DNA of 64,000 nucleotides from IMCC45349 sp047219225 (GCF_047219225.1 NZ_CP178208.1:2604001-2668000); one strand, 5' to 3'; shown: positions 16,978 through 26,645, counted from the stretch's first letter. Numbers and translations are program-made. Notes: generated by a model not told the origin, from the letters alone.

Positions 16978-17832
16978 TTGAAACTAAAAAATAGTCTCAT
17001 ATTATGCTTTCTCTTTAGCTTAGTGTCATGCCAATTTTTAAAAACAGAAGAAGAAGGCATACCTATAGCAAGAGTTAATGACACTTATCTATATCAACAT
17101 GATTTAGATGGTGTTGTTTTTAACGGAGTTTCGAGAGAAGATAGCATTATGCAAGTTTCAAATTTTATTAATCGTTGGGCAACACAACAGTTGTTAATGG
17201 ATGGAGCTCAATTAAATTTAACCGAGCAAAAGCAAAGTGAATTTAATCATCTAGTATCTCAATATAAAAAAGACCTTTTTACAAATGCTTATTTAGAAGC
17301 TTTGGTTAAAAGAAGCATAGATACTGTAGTTGATTTATTAGAGGCTAACCAAGTGTACGAGCGAAACAAAGAAACCTTTAAATTAAACGAAGAACTTATT
17401 AAGTTTAGATATATTAATGTAAATGAAAATATATCTAATGTTGAAGATATTGAAGAGCGTTTTAAGCGCTTTAACGAAGAAGATAAAATTGTGTTAGACT
17501 CTATTGCAATTCAGTTTAAATCGTACTCTTTAAACGATTCAATATGGATTAAAGCAAGTCAAGCAATATATAAAATTCCTATGTTAAATGCTGAAAATAA
17601 AAAAGAACTGTTAAAAAAATCTAATTTTATACAGCACAAAGATTCATTAGGACTATATTTGATGCAGATTAAAGATGTACTGAACAGAAATGAACAAGCA
17701 CCTTTAGAATATGTAATGCCAACTGTAAAACAAATTGTAATTAACAAGCGTAAGTTGGACTTTATAAAACAATTAGAAAAAGACATCACAAAAGATGCAA
17801 TTAAAAACAAACAATTTGAAATTTTTGACTAA
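16978..17832 (+). CDS. SurA-like lipoprotein without a recognisable parvulin domain
   Basis: 284 residues from a TTG start that immediately follows the previous stop codon. Lipoprotein signal with lipobox LVSC (Cys19). The sequence (IPIARVNDTYLYQHDLDGVV, NFINRWATQQLLMDGA, YEKAN-like helices) resembles the SurA N-terminal chaperone module, but no FG(Y/W)H or GG(x)L parvulin motifs are present, so isomerase activity is unlikely. It probably acts as a membrane-anchored holdase together with its two neighbours. Overlaps the next gene by 38 bases if that gene starts at ATG 17795, or by 8 bases if it starts at TTG 17825. Confidence 0.75.
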   Translation: MKLKNSLILCFLFSLVSCQFLKTEEEGIPIARVNDTYLYQHDLDGVVFNGVSREDSIMQVSNFINRWATQQLLMDGAQLNLTEQKQSEFNHLVSQYKKDLFTNAYLEALVKRSIDTVVDLLEANQVYERNKETFKLNEELIKFRYINVNENISNVEDIEERFKRFNEEDKIVLDSIAIQFKSYSLNDSIWIKASQAIYKIPMLNAENKKELLKKSNFIQHKDSLGLYLMQIKDVLNRNEQAPLEYVMPTVKQIVINKRKLDFIKQLEKDITKDAIKNKQFEIFD

Positions 17833-19237
17833 AGTGAAGTATCTAGTATTAAGTGTAATGTTATTGTCATCCAGTACAATATTTGCACAAGAGATAATTG
17901 AAGAAAAGGAAGAGACTAAAGAAGTTGAGAAAAAAGCAGATCCATCTCAACGCGTAAAAGTTGATGGTGTAGCTGCTGTAGTTGGAGATTTTGTAGTTTT
18001 AGATTCTGATATTGACAAGCAATTCGCACAGTTAGAAGCTAGTGGAGTTTCTACAAAAGACATAACACGTTGTCAATTATTTGGTAAGCTTTTAGAAGAT
18101 AAATTATACATGCACCATGCTATTCAAGATAGTATAGTAGTTAATGATGCAGAAATTCGTTCATACGTAGACCAGCAACTTAATGGGTTTGCCCAACAAA
18201 TTGGATCTATGGAAAAGCTAGTAGCTTATTATAAAAAATCTTCGGAGCAAGAGCTGAGAGATGAAATGTTTGAGCTTAACAAAAATGGTAAAATGGCTGT
18301 GTTAATGCAGGAAAAAATTACCGAAGAAATAGAAGTTACTCCAGAGGAAGTAAGACAATTTTTTAACGATATTCCAAAAGAAGAACGTCCTGAATTTGGA
18401 ACAGAGCTTAGAGTAGCACAAATAGTTGTTATTCCAGAAGTTTCTGATGAAGAAAAGCAAAAAGTAATTAATAGATTAAAAGAGTTTAAAGCAGATATTA
18501 TAGATAATGGAGCAAGATTTGCTACTAAAGCTGTATTATATTCCGAAGATCCTGGTTCAAAAAGAACTGGAGGTAAATATACGTTGCATAGATCTAGACC
18601 TCAAATGGTGAAAGAATTTAGAGATGTTGCTTTCTCTTTAGAAGAAGGTGAAATTTCTGAGCCTTTTGAAACAGATTTTGGTTACCATATTATCTATCTA
18701 GAAAAAATTAGAGGACAAGAATACGATGTGCGTCATATTCTGTTAAAACCTCAAATAACAAAACAAGCTATTGATGCTGCAAAAGCAAAAATAGAAAAGG
18801 CAAGAGAAAGCATAGTTAATGGGGAATTAACATTTGCTGAGGCTGCTAAAGAAGTGAGTGATGAGGAAGAAACTAAGTTTGATGGAGGGCAATTGCGTAA
18901 CCCAGAAACTCAAGATTATAGTTTTGAACTTACTAAAATGGATCCAGAGCTTTATAGCCAATTACAGAATCTAAAAGATGGTGAAGTGAGCCCTGTGTAT
19001 ACAGATGAAGATAGAATAAATGCTACTAAATTTAAAATTCTTACAGTTACAGATAGAATAGATGAACATGAGGCAGATTTTGCTAAAGACTACCTTAAAA
19101 TTAAGGCGTTAGCACTTCAAGAAAAGCAGTTAAAAGCTATTGAAGCGTGGCAAATTGAAAAAATCATGGATACATTTATTAAAATTAACGGTGAGCATCG
19201 TGAGTGCGACTTTAATAGTAACTGGTTAAAAAAATAA
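17795..19237 (+). CDS. SurA-type periplasmic peptidyl-prolyl isomerase
   Basis: 480 residues from ATG 17795; an in-frame TTG at 17825 gives a more typical signal peptide start (TKVKYLVLSVMLLSSSTIFA) and is a real alternative. The N-terminal SurA domain (VDGVAAVVGDFVVLDSDIDK) is followed by two parvulin-type domains: ELRVAQIVVIPEVSDEEKQK ... YSEDPGSKRTGGKYTLHRS ... TDFGYHIIYLEKIRG, then VRHILLKPQITKQ ... EEETKFDGGQLRN. The best SurA candidate of the trio. Acts on unfolded outer-membrane proteins in the periplasm. Confidence 0.9.
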   Translation: MQLKTNNLKFLTKVKYLVLSVMLLSSSTIFAQEIIEEKEETKEVEKKADPSQRVKVDGVAAVVGDFVVLDSDIDKQFAQLEASGVSTKDITRCQLFGKLLEDKLYMHHAIQDSIVVNDAEIRSYVDQQLNGFAQQIGSMEKLVAYYKKSSEQELRDEMFELNKNGKMAVLMQEKITEEIEVTPEEVRQFFNDIPKEERPEFGTELRVAQIVVIPEVSDEEKQKVINRLKEFKADIIDNGARFATKAVLYSEDPGSKRTGGKYTLHRSRPQMVKEFRDVAFSLEEGEISEPFETDFGYHIIYLEKIRGQEYDVRHILLKPQITKQAIDAAKAKIEKARESIVNGELTFAEAAKEVSDEEETKFDGGQLRNPETQDYSFELTKMDPELYSQLQNLKDGEVSPVYTDEDRINATKFKILTVTDRIDEHEADFAKDYLKIKALALQEKQLKAIEAWQIEKIMDTFIKINGEHRECDFNSNWLKK

Positions 19238-19248
19238 ACGTATTGCTT

Positions 19249-20202
19249 ATGTCTGATGTTGCTGCTATAAAACAATTTGTTGTCAAGTATAAAAATTTAA
19301 AAACTGAAGTAGCCAAAGTTATTATTGGTCAAGATGAGGTTGTTAATCAAATTTTGATTTCTATATTTTCTGGTGGTCATTCACTTTTAATTGGAGTTCC
19401 TGGTTTAGCAAAAACATTAATGGTTAATACCATAGCGCAAGCATTAGGTTTAGATTTTAAACGTATTCAATTTACACCAGATTTAATGCCTAGTGATATC
19501 CTAGGTAGTGAAATATTGGATGAAGACAGACATTTCAAATTTATAAAAGGGCCAATCTTTGCTAATATTATATTAGCAGATGAAATTAACCGTACACCAC
19601 CAAAAACACAAGCAGCTTTATTAGAAGCTATGCAAGAGCGCGCTGTAACAGTAGCAGGTCATCATTATAAATTAGATTTACCATATTTTGTATTGGCAAC
19701 ACAAAACCCAATTGAACAAGAAGGAACTTATCCTTTGCCAGAAGCTCAGTTGGATAGATTTATGTTTGCAATCAATTTAGAATATCCAACTTTTGATGAA
19801 GAAGTACAGGTTGTTAAAGCAACAACTTCAGATAATAAAGTTAATGTTAATGCGCTATTTACAGCTCAAGAAATTGTTGACTTCCAACATGTAATTCGTC
19901 GTATTCCTGTAGCAGATAATGTTATTGAGTATGCAGTAGCAATGGTTGGTAAAACAAGGCCTAAAAGTGATTCTGCAGCCGATTTAGTTAAGCAATATAT
20001 AGATTGGGGTGCTGGACCAAGAGCTTCTCAAAATTTAATATTGGCAGCTAAAACACATGCTGCTATTAATGGTAAATTCTCTCCAGATATGGAAGATGTG
20101 CAAGCTGTTGCAAATAGTATTTTAAGACACAGAATTATTAAAAACTACAAGGCAGAAGCAGAAGGTATTACTGAACAAGAAATTATTAAGAGCTTGTTCT
20201 AA
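19249..20202 (+). CDS. MoxR-family AAA+ ATPase
   Basis: 317 residues from ATG 19249, 11 bases after the SurA gene; a TTG two codons upstream is less likely. MoxR motifs: Walker A LLIGVPGLAKTLMVNTIA, the QFTPDLMPSDILG signature, Walker B ILADEINRTPPKTQAALLEA, sensor 1 FVLATQNPIEQEGTYPLPEA, and the QLDRFMF arginine-finger region. MoxR proteins act as chaperone-like ATPases, usually with DUF58/VWA partners; none of these follows here, which leaves it next to the folding factors. Confidence 0.93.
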   Translation: MSDVAAIKQFVVKYKNLKTEVAKVIIGQDEVVNQILISIFSGGHSLLIGVPGLAKTLMVNTIAQALGLDFKRIQFTPDLMPSDILGSEILDEDRHFKFIKGPIFANIILADEINRTPPKTQAALLEAMQERAVTVAGHHYKLDLPYFVLATQNPIEQEGTYPLPEAQLDRFMFAINLEYPTFDEEVQVVKATTSDNKVNVNALFTAQEIVDFQHVIRRIPVADNVIEYAVAMVGKTRPKSDSAADLVKQYIDWGAGPRASQNLILAAKTHAAINGKFSPDMEDVQAVANSILRHRIIKNYKAEAEGITEQEIIKSLF

Positions 20203-20292
20203 ATTTCTTTTATAAGGGAAAATTATACTTTTATTAGTCAATTCAATACTTAATTTTCTATTATTGAATATTTCAAAAGTTATTAATTTAAC

Positions 20293-20312
20293 AATTTTGA
20301 TATATCAAAATT
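20293..20312. repeat. Perfect 20-bp palindrome
   Basis: AATTTTGATATATCAAAATT reads the same on both strands. It lies about 110 bases upstream of the acnB -7 box, a possible site for a dimeric regulator. All-but-one AT per arm, so chance is not negligible. Confidence 0.5.
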
Positions 20313-20413
20313 ATTAATATCGTATTTATCAGGGTTTTAAGTATTGTTGTTTTGAAGTATTCTTATCAAACTTCATATTTTCTTACATATTTTTTAAAAT
20401 GATTCGTATTTAG

Positions 20414-20421
20414 TACTTTTG
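20414..20421 (+). promoter_or_regulatory. -7 element of the acnB promoter
   Basis: TACTTTTG followed by CAACAC; matches TAnnTTTG. The -33 region is AT-only without TTG. Confidence 0.5.
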
Positions 20422-20522
20422 CAACACTAAAAACTGAATCAAAACTTATAAATTTTAAAGATTTAGTTTGTTCTAAATATTAATTAGAAATAAATTAAAT
20501 CTTCATTGAAAATATAGCGCTT

Positions 20523-23300
20523 ATGAATATTTATGAAAATTATCTTAAAGAAATTGAGGCTCGTAAAGAGCAAGGGTTGCACCCAAAACCAATTGATGGA
20601 GCAGATTTAATAGCTGCAATCATTGATCAAATTAAAGATGTAAATAATCCACATAGAGAAGCATCGTTAAATTTCTTTATATATAATACACTACCAGGAA
20701 CAACTAGTGCTGCTGGTGTAAAGGCAAAATTTTTAAAAGAAATTATTCTAGGAGAAGCTATTGTAGAAGAAATCACTGCTGATTTTGCTTTTGAGCAATT
20801 ATCTCATATGAAAGGTGGTCCTTCTATTGAAGTATTGCTTGATTTAGCATTAGGAAATGATGAGGCTATAGCTAATGCTGCTGCAAAAGTTTTAAAGACG
20901 CAAGTGTTCTTATATGAAGCAGATACAGAGCGTTTAGAAACAGCTATGAATGCAGGAAGTGCTATAGCAAAAGAAATTATTGAAAGTTATGCGCAAGCGG
21001 AGTTTTTTACAAAACTTCCAGAAATTGACGAAACTATAGAAGTGGTTACTTATGTAGCTGGAGTTGGTGATATTTCTACCGATTTATTATCTCCAGGAGC
21101 AGATGCGCATTCACGTTCAGATAGAGAATTGCATGGACAATCTATGTTTGAGCATAATAAAGATATGCAAAACGAATTGTTAGCATTGCAAAAGCAACAT
21201 CCTAATAAGCGCGTAATGTTAATTGCTGAGAAAGGAACAATGGGAGTTGGTTCTTCTCGTATGTCTGGTGTAAACAACGTAGCATTATGGACGGGAATTT
21301 CTTCAAGTCCTTATGTACCTTTTATCAATATAGCACCAGTAATTGCTGGAACAAATGGTATTGCTCCAATTTTCTTAACAACTGTTGGTGTAACTGGTGG
21401 AATCGGATTAGATCTTAAAAACTGGGTAAAGCAAAAAGATGCTGAAGGAAATACAATTGTTGATGAAGAAGGAGATCCAATTTTGAAAGAAGAATATTCT
21501 GTTGCTACAGGAACAGTACTTACGATAAATACAAAAGAAAAGAAATTATATAACGGAGACACTTACTTAAAAGATGTTTCTGCTGCATTCACTCCACAAA
21601 AAATGGAGTTTATGAAAGCAGGTGGTTCTTATGCGGTAGTTTTTGGTAAAAAATTACAAACCTTTGCTTGTAAAGCTTTAGGAATAGAAATTCCTCCAGT
21701 TTACGCAGCTTCAAAAGAAATTTCTATCGAAGGACAAGGGTTAACTGCTGTTGAAAAAATATTCAATAAGAACGCAGTAGGAACTACTCCAGGTAAAACA
21801 TTGCATGCAGGATCTAATGTTAGAGTAGAGGTAAACATTGTAGGTTCTCAAGATACAACAGGTTTAATGACTTCTCAAGAACTAGAGATGATGGCTGCAA
21901 CAGTTATTTCTCCAATTGTTGATACAGGTTATCAATCAGGATGTCATACAGCTTCTGTTTGGGATGATAAGTCTAAAGCTAACATTCCAAGATTAATGAA
22001 GTTTATGAATGACTTCGGATTAGTTACTGCACGTCACCCTGAAGGGAAATATCATGCAATGACAGATGTAATTCATAAAGTATTAAATGATATTGCTGTT
22101 GATGATTGGGATGTAATTATTGGAGGTGATTCTCATACTCGTATGGCAAAAGGAGTTGCTTTTGGAGCCGATTCAGGAACAGTTGCTTTAGCTTTAGCTA
22201 CTGGTGAGGCTACTATGCCAATTCCAGAGTCTGTTAAAGTTACTTTTAAAGGAGAAATGAAATCTTATATGGATTTCCGTGATGTGGTTCACGCTACACA
22301 AGAGCAAATGTTAACTCAATTTGAAGGAGAGAACGTTTTCCAAGGAAGAATTATCGAAGTTCATATTGGTACTTTAACTTCAGATCAAGCATTTACATTT
22401 ACAGATTGGACTGCTGAAATGAAAGCAAAAGCATCTATCTGTATTTCTGAAGAAGAAACATTAATTGAATCATTAGAAATCTCTAGAGATCGTATTCAAA
22501 TTATGATTGATAAAGGGATGGATAATCCAAAGCAAGATCTTAAAGGATTAGTAGATAAAGCTAACAATAGAATTCAAGAATTAAAGACAGGTACTAAACC
22601 AGCTTTAAAACCAGATGCAGATGCTAAGTATTATGCTGAAGTTGTTATCGATTTAGATAAAATCGTTGAACCAATGATCGCTGATCCGGATGTAAATAAT
22701 GAAGATGTATCTAAGCGTTATACGCACGATAACATCCAGCCATTATCATTCTATGGAGGAACTAAAAAAGTAGATTTAGGTTTCGTAGGTTCTTGTATGG
22801 TACACAAAGGAGATATGCAAATATTGGCACAAATGCTTAAAAATCTTGAAGCTCAACAAGGAAAAGTAGAGTTTAAAGCCCCTTTAGTTGTTGCTCCTCC
22901 AACTTATAATATTGTTGATGAATTAAAAGCTGAAGGAGATTGGGAAGTATTAGAAAAATATGCTGGATTTGTATTTGATGATAACGCTCCTAAAGCAGTT
23001 GCAAGAACTAAGTATGACAACAAGTTATATTTAGAGCGACCAGGTTGTAGTTTATGTATGGGTAATCAAGAAAAAGCTGAACCAGGAGATACGGTTATGG
23101 CAACATCAACACGTTTATTCCAAGGGAGAGTAGTGAGAGATACTGATGCTAAAAAAGGAGAATCATTATTATCTTCTACACCAGTAGTTGTATTGTCATG
23201 CATATTAGGAAGAACTCCTACTATGGAAGAATATGAGACTGCAGTGAGTGGAATTGTATTAACTAAGTTTAAACCATCTACTAAAGAATTAGTAATGTAA
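20523..23300 (+). CDS. acnB: Bifunctional aconitate hydratase 2 / 2-methylisocitrate dehydratase (AcnB)
   Basis: 925 residues, the AcnB layout: N-terminal HEAT-like helical domain (MNIYENYLKEIEARKEQGLH...), the swivel domain placed before the core (about residues 165-385), then the iron-sulfur catalytic core. Cluster cysteines are seen in TGYQSGCHTASVW, GFVGSCMVHKGDM and ERPGCSLCMGNQEKAEPG. Other landmarks: RHPEGKYHAMTDVIHKVLND and VIIGGDSHTRMAKGVAFGADSG. It interconverts citrate and isocitrate in the TCA cycle and may also serve the methylcitrate cycle. It has its own promoter and terminator, so it is regulated apart from the adjacent second aconitase. Confidence 0.96.
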   Translation: MNIYENYLKEIEARKEQGLHPKPIDGADLIAAIIDQIKDVNNPHREASLNFFIYNTLPGTTSAAGVKAKFLKEIILGEAIVEEITADFAFEQLSHMKGGPSIEVLLDLALGNDEAIANAAAKVLKTQVFLYEADTERLETAMNAGSAIAKEIIESYAQAEFFTKLPEIDETIEVVTYVAGVGDISTDLLSPGADAHSRSDRELHGQSMFEHNKDMQNELLALQKQHPNKRVMLIAEKGTMGVGSSRMSGVNNVALWTGISSSPYVPFINIAPVIAGTNGIAPIFLTTVGVTGGIGLDLKNWVKQKDAEGNTIVDEEGDPILKEEYSVATGTVLTINTKEKKLYNGDTYLKDVSAAFTPQKMEFMKAGGSYAVVFGKKLQTFACKALGIEIPPVYAASKEISIEGQGLTAVEKIFNKNAVGTTPGKTLHAGSNVRVEVNIVGSQDTTGLMTSQELEMMAATVISPIVDTGYQSGCHTASVWDDKSKANIPRLMKFMNDFGLVTARHPEGKYHAMTDVIHKVLNDIAVDDWDVIIGGDSHTRMAKGVAFGADSGTVALALATGEATMPIPESVKVTFKGEMKSYMDFRDVVHATQEQMLTQFEGENVFQGRIIEVHIGTLTSDQAFTFTDWTAEMKAKASICISEEETLIESLEISRDRIQIMIDKGMDNPKQDLKGLVDKANNRIQELKTGTKPALKPDADAKYYAEVVIDLDKIVEPMIADPDVNNEDVSKRYTHDNIQPLSFYGGTKKVDLGFVGSCMVHKGDMQILAQMLKNLEAQQGKVEFKAPLVVAPPTYNIVDELKAEGDWEVLEKYAGFVFDDNAPKAVARTKYDNKLYLERPGCSLCMGNQEKAEPGDTVMATSTRLFQGRVVRDTDAKKGESLLSSTPVVVLSCILGRTPTMEEYETAVSGIVLTKFKPSTKELVM

Positions 23301-23326
23301 TTTTTTAAATTACATCGAAATATTGA

Positions 23327-23357
23327 AAACCCGAGTTTTAGGCTCGGGTTTTTTTAT
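23327..23357 (+). terminator. Terminator after acnB
   Basis: 9-bp stem AAACCCGAG (23327-23335) with CTCGGGTTT (23343-23351), 7-base loop, then a run of T. Confidence 0.92.
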
Positions 23358-23472
23358 ACTCAATACCGACTATAAGATTCTCTTATTTAGTATCAATATA
23401 ATTAATTGTAGCTCAGATTTTTGACCTGATTTTTTTGTTAATTTAGTGGGACTAACAAAAAAATAAAGATTC

Positions 23473-25740
23473 ATGGCATTTGATATTAAAATGATTAGAG
23501 ATGTGTATTCTAAATTTCCTGAGCGTGTTGAAGCAGCTCGAAAACTTACTGGTAAGCCTTTAACACTTTCCGAAAAAATATTGTATACACATTTATGGGA
23601 TAAGATACCTGCGGAAGCCTTTAAAAGAGGACAGGATTATGTGGATTTTGCTCCAGATCGTATCGCATGTCAGGATGCCACTGCTCAAATGGCATTACTG
23701 CAATTTATGCAAGCAGGAAAGCAAAAAGTTGCGGTACCAACCACTGTACATTGTGATCATTTAATTCAAGCCAAAGAAGGTGCAGCTAAAGATTTAAAAC
23801 GCGCCAATGATGTAAGTAGTGAAGTTTTCGATTTCTTAGCTTCAGTATCAAATAAATATGGTATAGGATTTTGGGAGCCAGGAGCTGGAATTATCCATCA
23901 AGTCGTATTAGAAAATTATGCATTTCCAGGTGGAATGATGATTGGTACAGACTCGCATACTGTTAATGCAGGTGGACTAGGAATGGTAGCTATTGGTGTT
24001 GGTGGAGCAGATGCTGTAGATGTAATGGCTGGAATGCCTTGGGAACTCAAATTTCCAAAATTAATTGGTGTTAGACTTACTGGAAAATTATCAGGTTGGA
24101 CTGCACCAAAAGATGTAATTCTTAAGGTTGCTGAAATTTTAACGGTAAAAGGTGGAACTGGAGCTATTGTAGAATATTTTGGACCTGGAGCAACTGCAAT
24201 GTCATGTACAGGTAAAGGTACTATTTGTAATATGGGAGCCGAAATTGGAGCAACGACGTCAACCTTTGGGTATGATGAATCTATGGAACGTTATCTAAGA
24301 GTTACAGATAGAGAAGATGTAGCAGATGAAGCCAACAAGATAAAGGAGCATTTAACAGCAGATGCTGAAGTCTATGACAACCCAGAACATTATTTTGATC
24401 AGGTTATAGAGATTAACCTTTCTGAGTTAGGGCCTCTATTAAATGGACCTTTTACTCCAGATTTATCTACAACTGCAGGAAAGGAAATGACAGAGAAGGC
24501 AAAAGCCAACGATTGGCCATTAAAAGTGGAATGGGGATTAATAGGTTCTTGTACCAATTCGTCATATGAAGATTTATCAAGAGCAGCGTCAATTGCGCAA
24601 CAAGCTTTAGATAAGAATTTAAAAACTAAAGCAGAATTTGGTATTAATCCAGGATCAGAGCAAGTACGTTATACCGCTGAACGTGATGGAATTTTAGAAG
24701 TGTTTGAAAAACTAGATGCTACTATTTTCACAAATGCTTGTGGACCATGTATTGGACAATGGGCAAGATATTCAGATCCTAAAAATGCACCTAAAAATAG
24801 TATTGTGCATTCATTCAATAGAAACTTTGCAAAACGTGCAGATGGTAACCCAAATACACATGCTTTTGTAGCTTCGCCAGAATTAGTTGCCGCTGTTGCT
24901 ATTGCTGGACGTTTGGATTTTAATCCAATGACAGATACTTTAATTAATGAAAATGGAGAAGAAGTAAGGTTAGATGAGCCAACTGGATGGGAGCTACCAC
25001 CAAAAGGCTTTGATGTTAAAGAAAATGGATATGTAGAACCAGTTGAAGATGGTAGTGGAGTAGAAATCACTGTGAGTCCAACCTCCGAACGTTTAGAATT
25101 ATTGACACCATTTACACCAATTGGAAATGAAATAAAAGGTGCAAAGCTTTTAATAAAAGCATTTGGAAAATGTACAACAGATCATATTTCAATGGCTGGA
25201 CCTTGGTTACGCTATAGAGGACATCTTGATAACATTTCTAATAATATGCTTATTGGTGCTGTAAATGCTTATAATAAGCAAACTAATTTTGTAAAGAGCC
25301 AATTGACTGGAGAATATGGAGGTGTTCCAGATACAGCAAGAACTTATAAAGCCGAAGGAATTTACACTGTTGTGGTTGGAGACCATAATTATGGAGAAGG
25401 TTCTTCTCGTGAACATGCTGCTATGGAGCCTCGTCATTTGGGTGTTGCAGCAGTAATTGTAAAATCGTTTGCACGTATTCATGAAACTAATCTTAAGAAA
25501 CAAGGGATGTTGGGCTTAACCTTTGTAAATGAAAATGATTATGATTTAATTCAAGAGGATGATACGTTTAACTTTTTGGATTTAGACCAGTTTTCTCCAG
25601 GAAAGCCATTAACTATAGAAGTGGTACATGCCGATGGTACAAAGGATAATATCATGGTGAATCATACCTATAATGAAGGGCAGATAGAATGGTTTAATGA
25701 AGGTTCTGCATTAAATTTAATAAAGAAGCAAAATGCTTAA
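23473..25740 (+). CDS. Aconitate hydratase, mitochondrial type
   Basis: 755 residues, domain order core then C-terminal swivel, as in mitochondrial aconitase and unlike AcnB. Seen: TVHCDHLIQAKEGAAKDLKR, FPGGMMIGTDSHTVNAGGLG, the cluster cysteines in GLIGSCTNSSYEDL and FTNACGPCIGQWAR, SFNRNFAKRADGNPNTHAFV, and swivel motifs GKCTTDHISMAGPWLRYRGH and NYGEGSSREHAAMEPRHLG (substrate-binding arginines). Catalyses the same citrate/isocitrate step as AcnB. The pair could differ in oxidative or iron-stress tolerance, as AcnA and AcnB do in E. coli; that is inference. Confidence 0.95.
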   Translation: MAFDIKMIRDVYSKFPERVEAARKLTGKPLTLSEKILYTHLWDKIPAEAFKRGQDYVDFAPDRIACQDATAQMALLQFMQAGKQKVAVPTTVHCDHLIQAKEGAAKDLKRANDVSSEVFDFLASVSNKYGIGFWEPGAGIIHQVVLENYAFPGGMMIGTDSHTVNAGGLGMVAIGVGGADAVDVMAGMPWELKFPKLIGVRLTGKLSGWTAPKDVILKVAEILTVKGGTGAIVEYFGPGATAMSCTGKGTICNMGAEIGATTSTFGYDESMERYLRVTDREDVADEANKIKEHLTADAEVYDNPEHYFDQVIEINLSELGPLLNGPFTPDLSTTAGKEMTEKAKANDWPLKVEWGLIGSCTNSSYEDLSRAASIAQQALDKNLKTKAEFGINPGSEQVRYTAERDGILEVFEKLDATIFTNACGPCIGQWARYSDPKNAPKNSIVHSFNRNFAKRADGNPNTHAFVASPELVAAVAIAGRLDFNPMTDTLINENGEEVRLDEPTGWELPPKGFDVKENGYVEPVEDGSGVEITVSPTSERLELLTPFTPIGNEIKGAKLLIKAFGKCTTDHISMAGPWLRYRGHLDNISNNMLIGAVNAYNKQTNFVKSQLTGEYGGVPDTARTYKAEGIYTVVVGDHNYGEGSSREHAAMEPRHLGVAAVIVKSFARIHETNLKKQGMLGLTFVNENDYDLIQEDDTFNFLDLDQFSPGKPLTIEVVHADGTKDNIMVNHTYNEGQIEWFNEGSALNLIKKQNA

Positions 25741-25772
25741 TTAAAGGAATATATTCAAATTATACTCTAAAG

Positions 25773-25798
25773 ACTCCCTTTTTTTAGGGAGTTTTTTA
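25773..25798 (+). terminator. Terminator after the second aconitase
   Basis: Stem ACTCCCT (25773-25779) with AGGGAGT (25786-25792), followed by TTTTTT. Confidence 0.88.
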
Positions 25799-25865
25799 TT
25801 AATAATGTAAGCAAGTTTTTTTAGATACGACTGTATTGATAACACAATCGATCTAAAATTACATT

Positions 25866-26537
25866 ATGAAGTCTATTTGGTTTTTTGAAGACGTAAATCT
25901 TTTTAAGATATTATGTCCACATAAGTTTAAAGAATATAAATCAAACCACGATTTTGATGCTTATAAAAAGCAAGATTATATCTATTTTGAAGAGGATACT
26001 TCAAATAAAATTTACCTTATAGAAAAAGGGAAAGTAAAGATTGGCTATTATAGTGAAGATGGTGAAGAAGTTGTAAAAGCTATATTGTCTAAAGGAGAGT
26101 TGTTTGGAGAAAAAGCCATTCTTGGAGAAATTAAGCGAGATGAGTTTGCGCAATCTATAGATAATACTACCTCTATTTGTCCTATTGGGGTTGAAACCAT
26201 GCATGAATTGATGAGAGATAATCAAACTTTTAGCTTTAGAGTTTATAAATTCATTGGATTTAAACTTCAAAAGCTTGAACGTAGATTAAAACTTTTAATG
26301 TTTAAAGATGCCAAGACTAGACTTATAGAGTTTTTAGATGATTTGTGTACAGAATATGGCTATAATTGCGATAAAACAGGTGATCATGTTATAAACCATC
26401 CTTATACACAAAAAGATATAGCTTCATTAATTGGTGTGTCAAGGCCAACTTTAAATATTCTTCTTAATGAATTAAAAGAAGATGATATTTTAGATTTTGA
26501 TAGAAAACAAATAAGAATTTATAAAAAAATCGCATAG
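25866..26537 (+). CDS. Crp/Fnr-family transcriptional regulator
   Basis: 223 residues. N-terminal cyclic-nucleotide-binding-like barrel (YIYFEEDTSNKIYLIEKGKV, SKGELFGEKAILGE), a long dimer helix, and a C-terminal winged helix-turn-helix (YTQKDIASLIGVSRPTLNIL). The cNMP phosphate-binding arginine of Crp (RxS/T in the FGExAL loop) is not obvious, and there is no Fnr cysteine cluster, so the effector is unknown. Own terminator; placed between the aconitase and a surface lipoprotein, which gives no firm clue to its regulon. Confidence 0.9.
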   Translation: MKSIWFFEDVNLFKILCPHKFKEYKSNHDFDAYKKQDYIYFEEDTSNKIYLIEKGKVKIGYYSEDGEEVVKAILSKGELFGEKAILGEIKRDEFAQSIDNTTSICPIGVETMHELMRDNQTFSFRVYKFIGFKLQKLERRLKLLMFKDAKTRLIEFLDDLCTEYGYNCDKTGDHVINHPYTQKDIASLIGVSRPTLNILLNELKEDDILDFDRKQIRIYKKIA

Positions 26538-26570
26538 AATAAGAATCTGTTTATTATTGTTTATAAATGT

Positions 26571-26607
26571 AAAACCCAAATACTGTTATTAAGTATTTGG
26601 GTTTTTT
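26571..26607 (+). terminator. Terminator after the Crp/Fnr gene
   Basis: 14-bp stem AAAACCCAAATACT (26571-26584) with AGTATTTGGGTTTT (26592-26605), then T residues. Confidence 0.92.
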
Positions 26608-26645
26608 AATTATTAAAATTGAATTTTTTTATAATAAAAAGGCTT

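Larger units (their letters stand above)
20203..20522. other. Long intergenic region upstream of acnB
   Basis: 320 bases, very AT-rich, no credible reading frame. It contains the 20-bp palindrome at 20293-20312 and the acnB -7 element at 20414-20421, leaving an untranslated leader of roughly 95 bases. No terminator hairpin for the MoxR gene is obvious, and I recognise no riboswitch. Confidence 0.6.
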
